The notes: generated from the sequence alone by a model not told the origin. A DNA stretch of 64,000 bases from Erpobdella octoculata (GCA_963978895.1 OZ022245.1:26335730-26399729), one strand, 5' to 3'; positions 1 through 52,604 are shown, numbered from the stretch's first letter. Translations and numbers: made by a program.

Positions 1-451
1 TACGCGCATGCCCTTTTAAGCATAATTAATGCATGGAAAGTCTTATATATGTGTGTATAAAAGAACTTTTATTGTATCAAATTAGCTGTGATTTGTGTAT
101 TCGCTGATCTTTAGGCTAATAAAAGCATTGTGCTGGATTCAATAAAATCGTTTTATCTGGTTCCTCACATATATTCTCTGTCTTCAATTGGAGCTTAATC
201 GGATTTCTTATATATTTTATTACAGAAGAGGTAACAGATAAACTTATTAGTTTATTTAAAAGATTTTTTTTACATTTTAGGTATTGACTATTATTATTAT
301 TATCGTCAATAATGTTTTATACTTTTAAATAACATTTAATATCTTAAGATATATATTAGTAGAAAAAATGTCGTAATAAATATTAATAAAGTGGTTTCAT
401 CTTACTGTATCTTATTGAAAATCAAAACCTCCAGCAGAAACACAATCAAAG
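1..451. other. AT-rich non-coding stretch upstream of receptor exon
   Basis: I see no convincing coding exon here. It is AT-rich leader or intron sequence before the receptor exon. A candidate 3' splice site ending in CCAG lies near 432, so the receptor exon may begin before its ATG. Confidence 0.4.
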
Positions 452-707
452 ATGACGGAGAACGGAGTTGCTCACAGCATTACCGCCAAAGACCTGGCCT
501 GTCTAGTCTGCTACGACAGGGCATCTGGCAACCACTACGGCGTGCCGACGTGCGACGGCTGCCGCGGCTTCTTCAAGAGGAGCGTCAGGAAGAAGGTCGC
601 CTACGTCTGCAAGAACGGTAACAAGTGCAGGGTCGACGCCCTGCGCAGGAACCAGTGCCAGGCTTGCAGGCTTGCCAAGTGCCTCGAGGTCAAAATGAAT
701 CCTGACG
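452..707 (+). CDS. Nuclear receptor DNA-binding-domain exon, NR2E-like (partial gene)
   Basis: This exon encodes a C4-type double zinc finger of a nuclear hormone receptor, a ligand-regulated transcription factor. Finger 1 has the CLVCYDRASGNHYGVPTCDG pattern with P-box CDGCRG, followed by FFKRSVRKK. Finger 2 ends in RRNQCQACRLAKC, which is typical of the NR2E (tailless/PNR/FAX-1) group. An ATG at 452 gives an 18-residue N-terminus before the first cysteine. The reading frame should leave the exon at a GT donor (GTTGGT) at 708, just after the MNPD motif, in phase 1; this is where many NR2E genes have an intron. The ligand-binding domain is not seen in this window. The local GC content is much higher than in the flanks, as expected for a conserved exon. 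The subfamily could also be a lineage-specific relative of NR2E. Confidence 0.85.
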
Positions 708-1200
708 GTTGGTCGAAGTTTTTTTTCTACATTTGTAGTATATGTTTCGGAAAATGTCAAAAAAATAAACAATAAACAAATTAGCTTAAAAAATGATTAC
801 TTGTTTTATTGGCTATTATATGCTATATATCATTAAAAAGATAAATTATTTTGAATATATTTTTTACGATGGTAGTTTGTATTATCTATAGAACTAATGG
901 CACAATAAAGGTAAGTTTCGGCAGCCGTGTTGGTCGGGCAAATCCTTATAAGTTATTCTACGAGATCCAAATTGTAGCATTTACTAGAAGCCTGGGTGTT
1001 TATTTGGTTAAAATCTATAAACTTTATGCATGGCTTTAAATCAGAAACATTTCTGGCTTCCCACATTTCCACGTCTGCCTGTTTCAAACAAAAATTGTTT
1101 GGTCTCCGCATAGCTAACGAGCTGTCAAATTGATCGCATTCAGCGTGGATTAACGACAAGTTAACTTCAAGTTCACGCCAGATTAATATGGGTGTTAATT
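708..1200. other. Putative receptor intron, no gene seen
   Basis: This AT-rich sequence follows the receptor exon donor. Short open frames exist on both strands but none has recognisable domain sequence. Confidence 0.4.
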
Positions 1201-1208
1201 GAAAAAAT

Positions 1209-1444
1209 AGTTTCTATGTTTAGCTAATATATTTGTCTTTCTAATGCATTAAGCTAGAACCCCAATGCAGTCGAAAATATTAATCTACATGACTCCAAAC
1301 ACAAGTGAAAAATCGTCTCCATACATTTACATAGGGACGATTTTTCACTTGCGTTTGGAGCCATGTAGATTAAAATTTTCGACTGCATTGGGGTTTTAGT
1401 TTAATGCATTAGAAAGACAAATATATTAGCTAAACATAGAAACT
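1209..1444. repeat. Long foldback hairpin (111-bp arms, 14-nt loop)
   Basis: The left arm 1209-1319 is the reverse complement of 1334-1444 with only a few mismatches, for example two in the CTAGAACCCC/CTAAAACCCC block. The loop is about 14 nt. The hairpin-tip sequence around 1311-1338 recurs once at about 1510-1538. It looks like a foldback miniature element, but I could not define a target duplication. Confidence 0.85.
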
Positions 1445-2216
1445 AATTTTTGGAAAATAGTCCAACAAATAAAAAAGTTATGAAGCAAAATATAGATCAG
1501 GGTATGAACAATCGTCTCCATACATTTACATAGGGACGGCGACGGTTTTTCGCCTATAACATTTTTATTTTTTGCAATATTAAATTTATTTTTACACCAT
1601 TATATTTCTTTTTTAAATACCTTTCCAACGATCTATAGCACAACCCCAATGCACGAACTTTTTTTTGCACTATAGTTCGGGGATCCAGCTGCGCAGCAAC
1701 TTCTCCCTCGTGTTTTGAGTGAGATGCCAAGATGGACTCCGAAAAAACGATTTAGAGTCTTTTGGACCATGAATATTCATTAATTGTATTAATCTATTTT
1801 TGGTACGACAGCGGAGACTAAACTCCGGTTTGTAAGAAACAGAAACGTCGATTTCTTATAGCTAAAAGTAGTTGATATGAGCTTTATTTTAATTTAACGC
1901 GATATCCGACATAAGAAATATACAATTCTAATTTACCGATAAGTTATCGGCGATAACACAGGCGACGTTAAATAGACATAAATAGACCATCGAACTCGAG
2001 ACTACGCAAATAAAATTCAATGTCAACTGAAATTTTTATAAAAAAATTTGTTAATTTTTATAAAGTTAAAAATTTATTTTGTACATAAAAAATTCTTTTT
2101 TTTCTCTTAAAAAAATACTTGATTAAGTTACTATACGGTTGTAACTCTCAGTTCTTCGTTTTTGGATCTCCGGTCTACTAGGCTGCCTCGCTAAAAGCCT
2201 TCCTAAACAACTAAAC
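1445..2216. other. Intergenic or intronic DNA, no gene seen
   Basis: The stretch contains a second copy of the hairpin-tip sequence near 1510-1538 and otherwise AT-rich sequence. No coding exon is supported. Confidence 0.4.
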
Positions 2217-2225
2217 AGGCGGGCC
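2217..2225. repeat. MULE target-site duplication, left copy
   Basis: AGGCGGGCC occurs here and again at 8122-8130 in direct orientation, exactly abutting the inverted ends of the element between them. A 9-bp duplication is the usual signature of Mutator-like elements. Confidence 0.85.
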
Positions 2226-2286
2226 GCGAATATACAATCCGCCTCGCAAACTTCCACTTGCATATTAATTAGTGTGCTATATATAG
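2226..2286. repeat. MULE terminal inverted repeat, left
   Basis: The sequence is the reverse complement of 8061-8121 over about 61 bp with about three mismatches. A diverged direct repeat of its inner part, with similar TTAGTGTGCTATA wording, lies at about 2315-2370. Confidence 0.85.
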
Positions 2287-2622
2287 ACTGAGTGAAAGTT
2301 TCACCTAATTTAAGTCGTGAACGCTTCCACATGCATACTAATTAGAGTGTGCTATAATATTAGACTGAGCTTCCCGAAACCCGCCAAAAATTTTTGTTTG
2401 AGTGGGTTCGGTTTTGTTTTTCATTGCTTCGCCTTCGATTAAAAAAATGAATAGTATTAATAACAACGTGCGAAATCGTCTTCGATTGAAGCTGTTAAAG
2501 AAAAAGCCGTTGGTTTGTGTTTCGGTTATTATATAATTGTTATTATATCTGTTCCAATGCTGATAAGTTTCTTGCGTCAAATACTCTCAACAATTAATTT
2601 TATAATACACAATATTGCACAG

Positions 2623-3060
2623 CCATGTCAGCCAGAAGTTGATCCTAACTTTGAAGTGTCAGCTGCTACTCTTTCCCCAGAACCACTTTCAAAAGTAAGT
2701 ATCAACAATAACAACAAGCCTATGACGCCTATTGATATAATTTGTCATTAAGCTCAACTAAAAATGTTGATACCAGTGATAAACAATATTACAGGCACAT
2801 CAGTCAGAAGCAGCTGGTGGTACAAGTGAGCAACTGCAAGCTCAGATCAAACAAGTGGACTTCCCAGAACCACTTTCAAAGGTAAGTAGTAACAAAATTA
2901 ATAGAAATAATTGAAATAATTTGTCTTCAAGCTCAACTAAAAATGTTGATACCAATGATAAACAATATTACAGGCACATCAGTCAGAAGCAGCTGGTGGT
3001 ACAAGTGAGCAACTGCAAGCTCAGATCAAACAAGTGGACTTCCCAGAACCACTTTCAAAG
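2623..3060 (+). repeat. Tandemly duplicated exon-intron unit (three copies)
   Basis: Exons at 2623-2694, 2795-2881 and 2974-3060 each follow a similar ACAATATT..CAG acceptor and end in CCAGAACCACTTTCAAA before GTAAGT. The last two are identical 87-nt exons (29 codons, phase 0), and the intron between them is also duplicated. Confidence 0.9.
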
Positions 3061-4808
3061 GTAAGTAGCAACAATAGGGCCTAGAAAACTGGTATGGTTG
3101 GCAAAATTAACAGCCATGTTATAGTTAAATGCACAACATAACTATCTCCTTACCATTTTCCCTCTTTGCCTTTCTTTCTTGACCTTAGGCCAGGGTAAAT
3201 AGCAAGAGACAATAGATGTGCAAGTTTTTTATCTTATAAAAAATGGTAAAGTGCTGTATATTTATTCTTGCTCATCGATATTGAAATTAATCATAACTTG
3301 AAACAATAGAACTTGAATGTTAAGTTTTTATCTATTCAGGTCCTTCCAACCGAAGCTCAGTTCCAATATAAAGTCATTTCATTTAACAGTCATGAAGAGT
3401 TGTCATTTGAATCCACATTCCATGTCAACTTGAAAGATGAAAATGAATTTGATACCTGGTTGACTGAATTTCATAAAAAGAGCAGAGTGCAGTTTAATAT
3501 TCGAAACAGCCAAAAGTGTTCTGGAAGAAAGCTTCTGTTGAACCGAACAATGCATTGTATACATAATGTTAGAAATGGTAAGTTAGGGGTTCGTAGACAC
3601 ACCGGGTGTAATACCAGCTTGAGAGTCAAGATACGACCTCCTCAGAAACGACCACGAACAATTGTTTATGACTCACAATATCCCTGTGAAATAACTCTCC
3701 TGTGGGCCCACAATCATCCTCTTTTTGCTGCTGATGTCTTAAGGCATCAAAGGGTCCTACTGGAAGTGGATTCAAAACTCGAGAGTTTGTTTCATGATGG
3801 TCATTGGTCATAGCCCCAGCACTGCGTTAGAATATATAAAAATGGAAATTGAAGACAATCTGGCTGATGAAGATCAACTCGAAGTAAAGCTGGCAGATCG
3901 ATCCATCTGTCCAGACTACCGTCACTGTCATTATGTTTTCACAAAACTGTTTAAGAAAGAATATGGAGAACATGGAAATAATGACAGACTTAATGAATTT
4001 GTTGAAAAGATAAATGATGAGTTTGGTGAAGTATGCGTGGCATCAGAAGATTGTCAGAGTTCTAAAGTTCTTGCAATATGTACATCATTTATGAAAAGAG
4101 TTCATAAATATATTAAAGAATCTGGAGAACTCATGTTTGTTGATTCGTCTGGTGGCATGGACCGTGATGGCTTTCGAATCTTTCTTCTGATGATGCACAG
4201 CAAAGCTGGAGGTACCTTTAGATTCATCCTAGTTTTTTATAAAAACACAAGTAGTATGTTATAGATGAATATTAAGCTACTGTTGCATGACAATGATTTG
4301 CTTGTTTTTGCTTTTAGCATTGCCTCTGGCTGTAGGGATTACACCTTCTGAGAGTAAAGAAATTTTGACTAGTTTGTTCACACTAATGAAGAAAGTCTTG
4401 CCAGAAGACAGTTTTTATAATCGTGGTAAAAGTGTTGGGCCAGAGTTTGTTATGACAGACGATAGCACCTCTGAACAAGCAGCACTTATGAATGCTTGGC
4501 CACAGTAAGTGTTATATCACTTTGTTTAATTTGTTTAATAAATCATTTCTAACAGAAATTAATTATGGGGAGTAAGATTTGGTAGGTTTTTTCTGCTTTA
4601 TTGTATTAATAAAGGTAAGAAAAACATATAGTAAAATCATTTCAATTTCCAGGTGTGAGCAGTATCTTTGTCAGTTTCACATTTTGCAAGCAGTTTGGCG
4701 ATGGCTGTTGCTTAGCTCTCACAAAATTGAATGTTCAGATCGACCAATTCTTTTTGCATGGACAAAAAAATTAATGTTTGCAGGAACAGAGGCTGAACTA
4801 CTTATAAA

Positions 4809-5178
4809 GTAAAGAAAACAATTATCCAGTTTAATTATTAGTTTTAAACAGCCTTGACAGTACAAACAATATTACCATATAGATATTGTTGAAATGCAAT
4901 ATATACATACATACATACATACATACATACATACATACATACATACATACAAACGTTGAAAGCGACCAGGAGCGGGGAAAGAAGCGGGAGCGAGAGAGAC
5001 AAGCATTAGAAAAACCTTTAAAAACCCCGGGCAACGCTGGGTACCCCACTAGTATAATTATATTTATTTATCAGTCACTGCTCTGAAGTTTTTAAAATTT
5101 ATCATAGTGCAAAACTTTACTATTATGGTTATTATAACAATTTAAATAAATTAATCACAATTTTTTGTCAATTGTTAG
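4809..5178. repeat. Transposase intron with ATAC microsatellite and Helitron-like 3' end
   Basis: The intron holds an (ATAC)n tract at about 4901-4950, followed by a purine-rich segment ending in a CCCGGGCAACGCTGGG hairpin and CTAG at 5049-5052. The same ending recurs near 39683, 47569 and 50887. Hairpin plus CTAG before T is the usual Helitron 3' terminus. Confidence 0.55.
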
Positions 5179-6592
5179 GTTTGAACAGCTGCGAGTTGAT
5201 CAACTTGTCAACAAATATTCGAACTTTCTTGAGTATGTGATAAATCTATGGGAAAGGAGAATGAGATGGTGTTCGTCATTTAGAAGTGGAAAAAAACTGA
5301 GAGGAAACAACACAAACAATTATGTTGAAGCGTTCATGCGCATTCTTAAGGACCAGGTTAATTTCTTGCATTTAATGTGCTCAAGTTTTTGACTGTAGAT
5401 GTAACTATAATATATTTGTTAAGAAATGCTTCTTAGTTTATTTTCTGTTAATTTTTTTATTCATGCCGCATAATTTCTATGCTTTTAAAGCTAATGTTGT
5501 TATTTCAATTTACTGGTTCAGTTTCAGTAAGCATAATTTTTTTATATTATTTGCATCTAGTCGTTATAGTTAACCAAAAACAGCACAAAAATTATTGTCA
5601 TTTTTTATAAAAGTATCTTTTTTTAGATATTCCATCGAACTAGAGCATTCAATCTGGTTCAAATGCTTCAGTTTGTAAGCAAGAAGTTTTCATCTTATTA
5701 CGAAAGAAGGCTTCTTGATTTTTCTTCAAATTGTCTCCAGAGACCACCTGCAAGGTTCCCAAAATATGAAGGCCAACTTATTACCCAAACCTCAAAAGAT
5801 TTTTTTGAGGTTTCATCGTCTCAACCACATAAAAATGAAAGCTATGTGGTTAATCTAGCAACATTCATCTGCACATGTTTTGCTGGCTGTACAGGCAAAA
5901 TGTGCAAGCACATCTACTATGTCTTGTCCATGCAACCACATGCTGGTCACAATTACCATGCTAGTGATCTTAGGGAATTAATGTTTGTGGTTGCCTGTGG
6001 ACATCGACCTGTTGATGGATGGCTAGATAGCTTGCATCGTCATACATTCTCTAATTGTGAAAACTCAATCCCAGATCATGAGAACTCAATCCCAGATCAT
6101 GAGAACTCAATCCCAGATCATGAGAACTCAAACCTTGAATCTGCAGGCCTTCAAATTCCAGACGAGCAATATGAAAGTGCTGTAAAAGAATTCTACAGGA
6201 TGTGTGAGGAACGCATTTTCAGTCATGGAAAAAGAAACAAAGAGCAATTTTTTCCAGCTGTTTGCTCTGCCATAAAAACTTTAAAAACAGTGGCAACTGC
6301 GAATGCTGCTGCGAGTGTACTGCACACACTGGGAAAATATTGTGGAGGTGGCAACGCCTCAGCGAAACGCAGTACAATTTCTATTCAATCAACTGCCTTG
6401 GCTCGCCGAAGAAAAGTGTTGCGAGGAAGTGCTCCAGGGGAACCAGGCCGTCCCAGAAAATTGGCAATTCTTCGCGATAATCTTCACGATTACAGCATGC
6501 CAAGGAGACGCCTGCTTGCACCTGCTCGTCATAACTTGTCTGAATGTGTAAATAGAAATATTGGACTTGGAAAAACTCATTTTAAAAAGTGA

Positions 6593-6758
6593 TGCAGCAT
6601 TTTGTTTTTCTTTTAGTGTTCTTTATTGTTTTTTGTGCAAACAAAATATTGTTCTATTAGTGTTCTATTATTGGTTTTATTTGCGTGTTTGTTCTTTACT
6701 GGTTTCAAAAAAAATTCTAAATTCCATAGTCATTTGAAAGTTACGTATGTTTTTCATG

Positions 6759-6849
<91 letters not shown>

Positions 6850-8060
6850 CCAATATTGCATAAGTTGTTCTATTAGTGTAATAACTTTCTTTGGTTCTTT
6901 ACTGTTTTTTGTGCAATTTTTTTATTGGGTTCTCATTTTTATAGTCATTTAAAAGTTTGTCATATTTGTCATGCTTACATATCAAGTATTTAGGAGAGTG
7001 GTGTATATATATATATATCAAGTATTGCATAAGTTCTATTAGTGTAATAACTTTGTTTTGAATCTTTACTGTTTTTTGTGCAATGTTTTTTATTGGGTTC
7101 TCATTTTTATAGTCATTTAAAAGTTTCTCATATTTGTCATGTTTACATATCAAGTATTTAGGAGAGTGGTATAAGTTGTTTTATAAATGTTATATTGTTT
7201 CTATCTTCATTTTGAAAATTATGACAAGGAAATATAAAGCAGTGCTTCATTGTCTATGTCTTCAGAATTCCTTTGAAATTAGGAACATTTCTAAATCGAT
7301 TCATTTCAAAGTAAAACTTTAAATAACTATTACTGTGTTAAACAGGTTATAGATGTGTTTAGCTTAAAACAAGAATATAGCATAACAAGATTTCAAGTGG
7401 TTTAGATAGAATAGCTACAGAATGAAATTTAACATAACATGGTTTAAAGTGGTTCAGTGTGACAACCACTACAAAATAAAGTTGAAATCCAATCTTTCAA
7501 AGCATTATTTTGAAGCTGTTGATGGATTTAAAAAAACTACTTAACTAAGCAAGGTTCAAGCGTTTACTAGTGGTACTGGATTGATTATGGTCAAACCTCA
7601 TCTAGAATACTGTGTATATCATTGATAGTATATATCAATGGTGTATATAGACTAGAGTCCCTACCCAAAAAAATAATTTTAAGAAAAAGTTTATGGATAT
7701 AATTATCTTCAAAAGTTGAAAGTGACCCTTAAGCAGAGATTTTTCAGTAGCTTGGCTGTCAGCTTAGTGGCTTAAACAGTAACAGTAAACCATTTAGAGT
7801 AGATGAGTAGAAGTTCAAGATAACTCATTTCTTAGCCATACTTTGGCTTCTTTGTTGGGGACCCTCGAACATAGTTTTGAGTCGTCTGCAAAATTTGAAA
7901 ACCCAAGTTTTAGTGAACTTTAACTTTAATGACAAGTGTTTCGGAGAAAAAATTTAGTGCAGAGCAGTTGAGCGCAATGTAAACATTTCAAAAATACACT
8001 AAGCACGTGATTGGCATTTCCATTGACGACTAGTGCAGAATTAACATCGCCAGTGCTGTT
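6593..8060. repeat. MULE 3' region with tandem 160-bp duplication and (TA)n
   Basis: A (TA)n tract lies at about 6762-6850. Two copies of a segment of about 160 bp, each ending in a CAAGTATTTAGGAGAGTGG phrase, lie at about 6860-7002 and 7025-7172. No coding exon is evident between the transposase stop and the right inverted repeat. Confidence 0.6.
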
Positions 8061-8121
8061 CTATATATAGCACACTAATTAATATGCAAGTGGAAGTTTC
8101 CGAGGCTGTTTGTATATTCGC
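8061..8121. repeat. MULE terminal inverted repeat, right
   Basis: This is the inverted partner of 2226-2286. It is followed directly by the second AGGCGGGCC target duplication at 8122-8130. Confidence 0.85.
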
Positions 8122-8149
8122 AGGCGGGCCGATATATCTATTCTATATA

Positions 8150-8166
8150 TATGGTCAGGACATGTT

Positions 8167-8204
<38 letters not shown>
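8150..8204. repeat. Helitron 5'-end scrap joined to (TA)n
   Basis: GTCAGGACATGTTCTTATATAT matches the terminal words of the Helitron copies ending near 9244, 31150 and 48867, and then runs into (TA)n. It looks like a truncated extra terminus. Confidence 0.5.
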
Positions 8205-9376
<1,172 letters not shown>

Positions 9377-9437
9377 ATTTAACTTAATTTGTAACAAATT
9401 TTTAGGCATGAGAGCATAAAAATTTAAAAAAACAAAC

Positions 9438-49704
<40,267 letters not shown>

Positions 49705-51088
49705 CTGAAAGTATTTAAACTGAAAGCATGTTTTTTAGTCTTAAATGACCGTGAATATGTTATTTCCATAAAATACCATATAAAAGGTAGAATTCTAAAC
49801 TCACCATCATCTGAATTGGCTGTTTCTAAGAGAAAAAAATATATAAAAGGCAACGTATGTTCATTAATAACGCCAAAACCAATGAAGAGATTTGCACGAA
49901 ATTTTACATAATAAACATTTACCACCTAACAAATAATCTCATTTATTTAAAAAAATTGTTTTGAATGTTTTTAGAAAATTAATTTTTAGAAATATTTTAT
50001 CTATGCAATTTTAGAAAATTAATTTTTAGAAATATTTTATCTATGCAATTATATCGCGGCTTAACGAGCTTAGGGTTGCTTTCGACTTCTGTTCCGTCGT
50101 TGTTGGTTGTCGCGATTTCTCAAAATCAAAAGTGAGTATTATTTTACTTATATCAATTATATCAATATATCAAAAGTAATATATAATATACTATATACTA
50201 TATACTATACTATTATTTTTTTAATTACTGTATATCGTTCAAATGTTTTTGAATGTTTTAGAAAATTAATTTTTTTAAATATTTTCGCTATTGTATCAGA
50301 GCTATGTTTTGTTTACATTCGCTGTTTATCGTCTCGGTTTCTCGAAATCAAACTAATTTAAAAACTTAGGCTACTATTCTTATATTATTTACTTAGGCTA
50401 CTATTTTTATATTATTTAATTGTTAATTATTGTTGTTGTATATATTAAATTGTAAATTGTTTCGGTCGTTGTGTGTCAGGCTATCATTATCGCTCTACCA
50501 GTCTAACCACTCTAACCTCTAACAGATATTATTTTGTGCTACTTTTAGTCTAACAGATATTATTTTGTGCTTACAGACAAGAAAATTGAAAAATTTATTG
50601 TGAGTGAGTATATCAATATAACTATTAATGTATTTTAAGTATAATAGTATAACGATTAATGCACCTTATGGAAAAACAAAAAACATTGTGTATCAGAAAG
50701 CTTTGCAATAAAATGACTGTATGTGTTTGTTGTATTTCTTTTAATTAAAAATCAAAAGTATCTGCATAAATGTTTCAATAGATGCAAAGATGCCCGGGCA
50801 AACGAGCGGTTAAGGAAACGGGAGCCAGAGAGAAAAACGATAAAAAAACTTTTAAATTCCCCGGGCAACGCCGGGTAACCCAGCTAGTTATAAAATAAGG
50901 CCCACGGCTGGCTAGAGTATATAAACTGAATACAATAAGAAGGCATTTGATAGACCTTAATTTTACTTAATACTTAATATATTTAAATTAAATAAAATAA
51001 AAACATTTGCAAGAAGCATTCTATATTTTGAATGTTCTAGATACATCTATTATATTTTAGAAGAAACAGAAATATCAAAAGTTAAAAA
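49705..51088. other. AT-rich intron or spacer with Helitron-like 3' end
   Basis: No coding exon is recognised. A 44-bp tandem duplication lies at about 49965-50050. Near 50858-50888 is another hairpin-plus-CTAG ending (CCCGGGCAACGCCGGG, CTAG at 50884-50887), preceded by purine-rich sequence as at 4960 and 39540. Confidence 0.45.
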
Positions 51089-51105
51089 CGCCCCTGGGTG
51101 GATTC

Positions 51106-51146
<41 letters not shown>

Positions 51147-51162
51147 GTTGCGCCACAAGGGC
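51089..51162 (-). tRNA. tRNA-Asn (GTT)
   Basis: The minus strand reads GCCCTTGTGGCGCAACCGGT at the 5' end, anticodon arm CGGCTGTTAACCG with anticodon GTT, and T arm GGTGGTTCGAATCCACC. The acceptor stem GCCCTTG pairs with CAGGGGC with one G-U pair and discriminator G. All arms pair and both internal pol III boxes are intact. Confidence 0.97.
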
Positions 51163-51439
51163 GACGGCGTTTATTGCACCGTCTAATAGTAGTAATTTTG
51201 GCGAGTTTTGTTTGGTGTGTTTAGTCGTTGCTTCTCTTCATTTTTTAAAACACACCGCAATAAAGATAAATGATAATCCAAGAGCGAGCTATGCAACCCA
51301 ATAAACCTATGTTTTAAAGTGCTTCTTGAGAATGTGAATTCAAACTTACATGTTAACGGCGCCACCTATTGTTGAAAATAGTATTGAAACACCACTGTTA
51401 CGGATACAACACTCGATAACTTATATAAGCTAGCTAGAA

Positions 51440-51505
51440 ATATAGCCTTGGACTATATGAGCTTAATGGACTATATTAATGGACTAGCTTTATGGACTAT
51501 AAACT

Positions 51506-51553
<48 letters not shown>
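51440..51553 (+). mobile_element. Short poly(A)-tailed insertion upstream of U6
   Basis: A segment of about 60 bp made of TGGACTATA-like words ends in about 40 A residues. It is bracketed by ATAGCCTTG at about 51442-51450 and 51553-51561. A poly(A) tail between short direct repeats is the mark of a retroposed sequence. It lies immediately 5' of the U6 gene. Confidence 0.5.
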
Positions 51554-51555
<2 letters not shown>

Positions 51556-51562
51556 GCCTTGT

Positions 51563-51579
51563 GTACTTGCTTCGGCAGT

Positions 51580-51619
<40 letters not shown>

Positions 51620-51669
51620 GGCCCCTGCGCAAGGATGACACGCAAATTCGTGAAGCGTTCCATATTTTT
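51563..51669 (+). ncRNA. U6 spliceosomal snRNA
   Basis: The sequence matches U6 along its length, including the invariant ACAGAGA box (GATACAGAGAAGATTAGCAT) and the internal stem-loop region, and it ends in a T-run terminator. The 5' stem-loop differs from the vertebrate form by paired changes (GTACTTGC..GCAGTAC), which preserve pairing and suggest a genuine gene copy. A TATA box cannot be seen in the usual place because of the inserted poly(A) tract. It could be a retro-pseudogene, but no internal lesion is visible. Confidence 0.9.
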
Positions 51670-52600
51670 TTATGTTTTTTATGTTATAAAACAAACAAAA
51701 TGTCAAAAGTTGAGATTATCCCTCGGTGGAAGATTCAAACCAGTTTCGGATCCTAAAATCCCTGGTGGGTGGGTGGTAAGGTGCAGCTACGCCAATTGCA
51801 ATTTTTTCCGAAAACTTTCGAACTTTCTCCTCTCAAAAAACCTGGTGACCGGGGCATGGGGCAGTCGTAGGAACTTTTCAACAACAAAAAAATAAAAAAC
51901 CATCACTCTTTTTCTTCTAAAAAAAACCTGAGGACGGAGGGGGGAAGGGTTAGTCATAAGTACTTTTCCACACACAAAAATCGAGAACTCCGATCATTTT
52001 CGAAAAAAATCTAAAAAAAATTCTGGCTCATAATCTGGTGGGTCCGTCCCTAAGGGCTTTAGGGTTTCTGATATTGTTGCCCAAACGTATTTACTGCTCA
52101 TTTAGTTTACGGGGTGTGCAGCTGTGCAGCGCGCTATTGCCCACCAATACCGACTTTACATTGTAACAACCTAGGTTGAGGCCTTTGAACAAGAAAAGTT
52201 TGAGGTCCTTGGCACCTTACCTCTCTAAGACCTCACCTGAAGTGGGGGTCAGTGTGGGGGGGGGGGGGTGTTTTTGAAATTCTACATTGCTGTGAGTTTT
52301 TCAACATTCTTGAAGGTTCTATGAAGGTTGGGATACATGAATCAAAGGAAAAAATCAGACAAAATTTATCAAAAAAATACGTAAAATGTGTTGGACATTA
52401 ATATCCAAGTTAAAACCAACAAATAAATTGAATAAAATATTTTCACTTTAAACTCTGGAAAAGTCGTCCAATGTCGACGTCAATTGAAGCGAAGTAGGCA
52501 TCAAACACAAAGACGCGGCATGACCTTACGATTCCTCCAGAGAGTGGCGTTTTATTACACGCCCGACTGATCTTATTCGGCAACAACAAACAACAAAAAA
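51670..52600. other. Spacer, no gene seen
   Basis: Contains a GACCGGGGCATGGGGCAGTC phrase also found near 20740, and a G-run at 52255. No exon is supported. Confidence 0.4.
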
Positions 52601-52604
52601 TGTT

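Larger units (their letters stand above)
2623..6592 (+). pseudogene. MULE-family transposase with SWIM finger, eight coding exons, one frame-breaking 7-bp duplication
   Basis: Predicted exons are 2623-2694, 2795-2881, 2974-3060, 3340-4211, 4318-4504, 4653-4808, 5179-5356 and 5627-6592; phases match at every junction, giving about 865 residues. The RNase H-like core shows FVDSSGGMD, MTDDST in exon 5, CQFHILQAVWRWL in exon 6 and NNYVEAFMRILK in exon 7, consistent with the D, D, C/H and E positions of MULE transposases. The last exon carries a SWIM zinc finger, CTCFAGCTGKMCKH, then a triplicated ENSIPDH motif and a basic tail. The first three coding exons are tandem copies of one another. The lesion is a direct duplication of TGGTCAT at 3798-3811, which shifts the frame inside exon 4; all else reads through. 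It sits between the inverted ends of the element and would catalyse its excision and integration. Confidence 0.85.
2226..8121 (+). mobile_element. Complete Mutator-like DNA transposon (5.9 kb)
   Basis: The left end 2226-2286 and the right end 8061-8121 are about 61-bp terminal inverted repeats starting GCGAATATACAA, with about three mismatches. They are flanked by the perfect 9-bp duplication AGGCGGGCC. Between them lies a multi-exon gene with a MULE-type DDE transposase core and a SWIM zinc finger, so the element is structurally autonomous apart from a small frame lesion. A degenerate second copy of the terminal repeat follows the left end at about 2315-2370. It may itself lie in a downstream intron of the dynein gene. 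Confidence 0.85.

Noticed and set aside
6762..6850. IYIYIY open frames here and at other (TA)n tracts
   Set aside because: They are translations of TA microsatellites.
51448..51756. ORF containing a poly-lysine run
   Set aside because: It is translated from the poly(A) tract and the U6 RNA gene.
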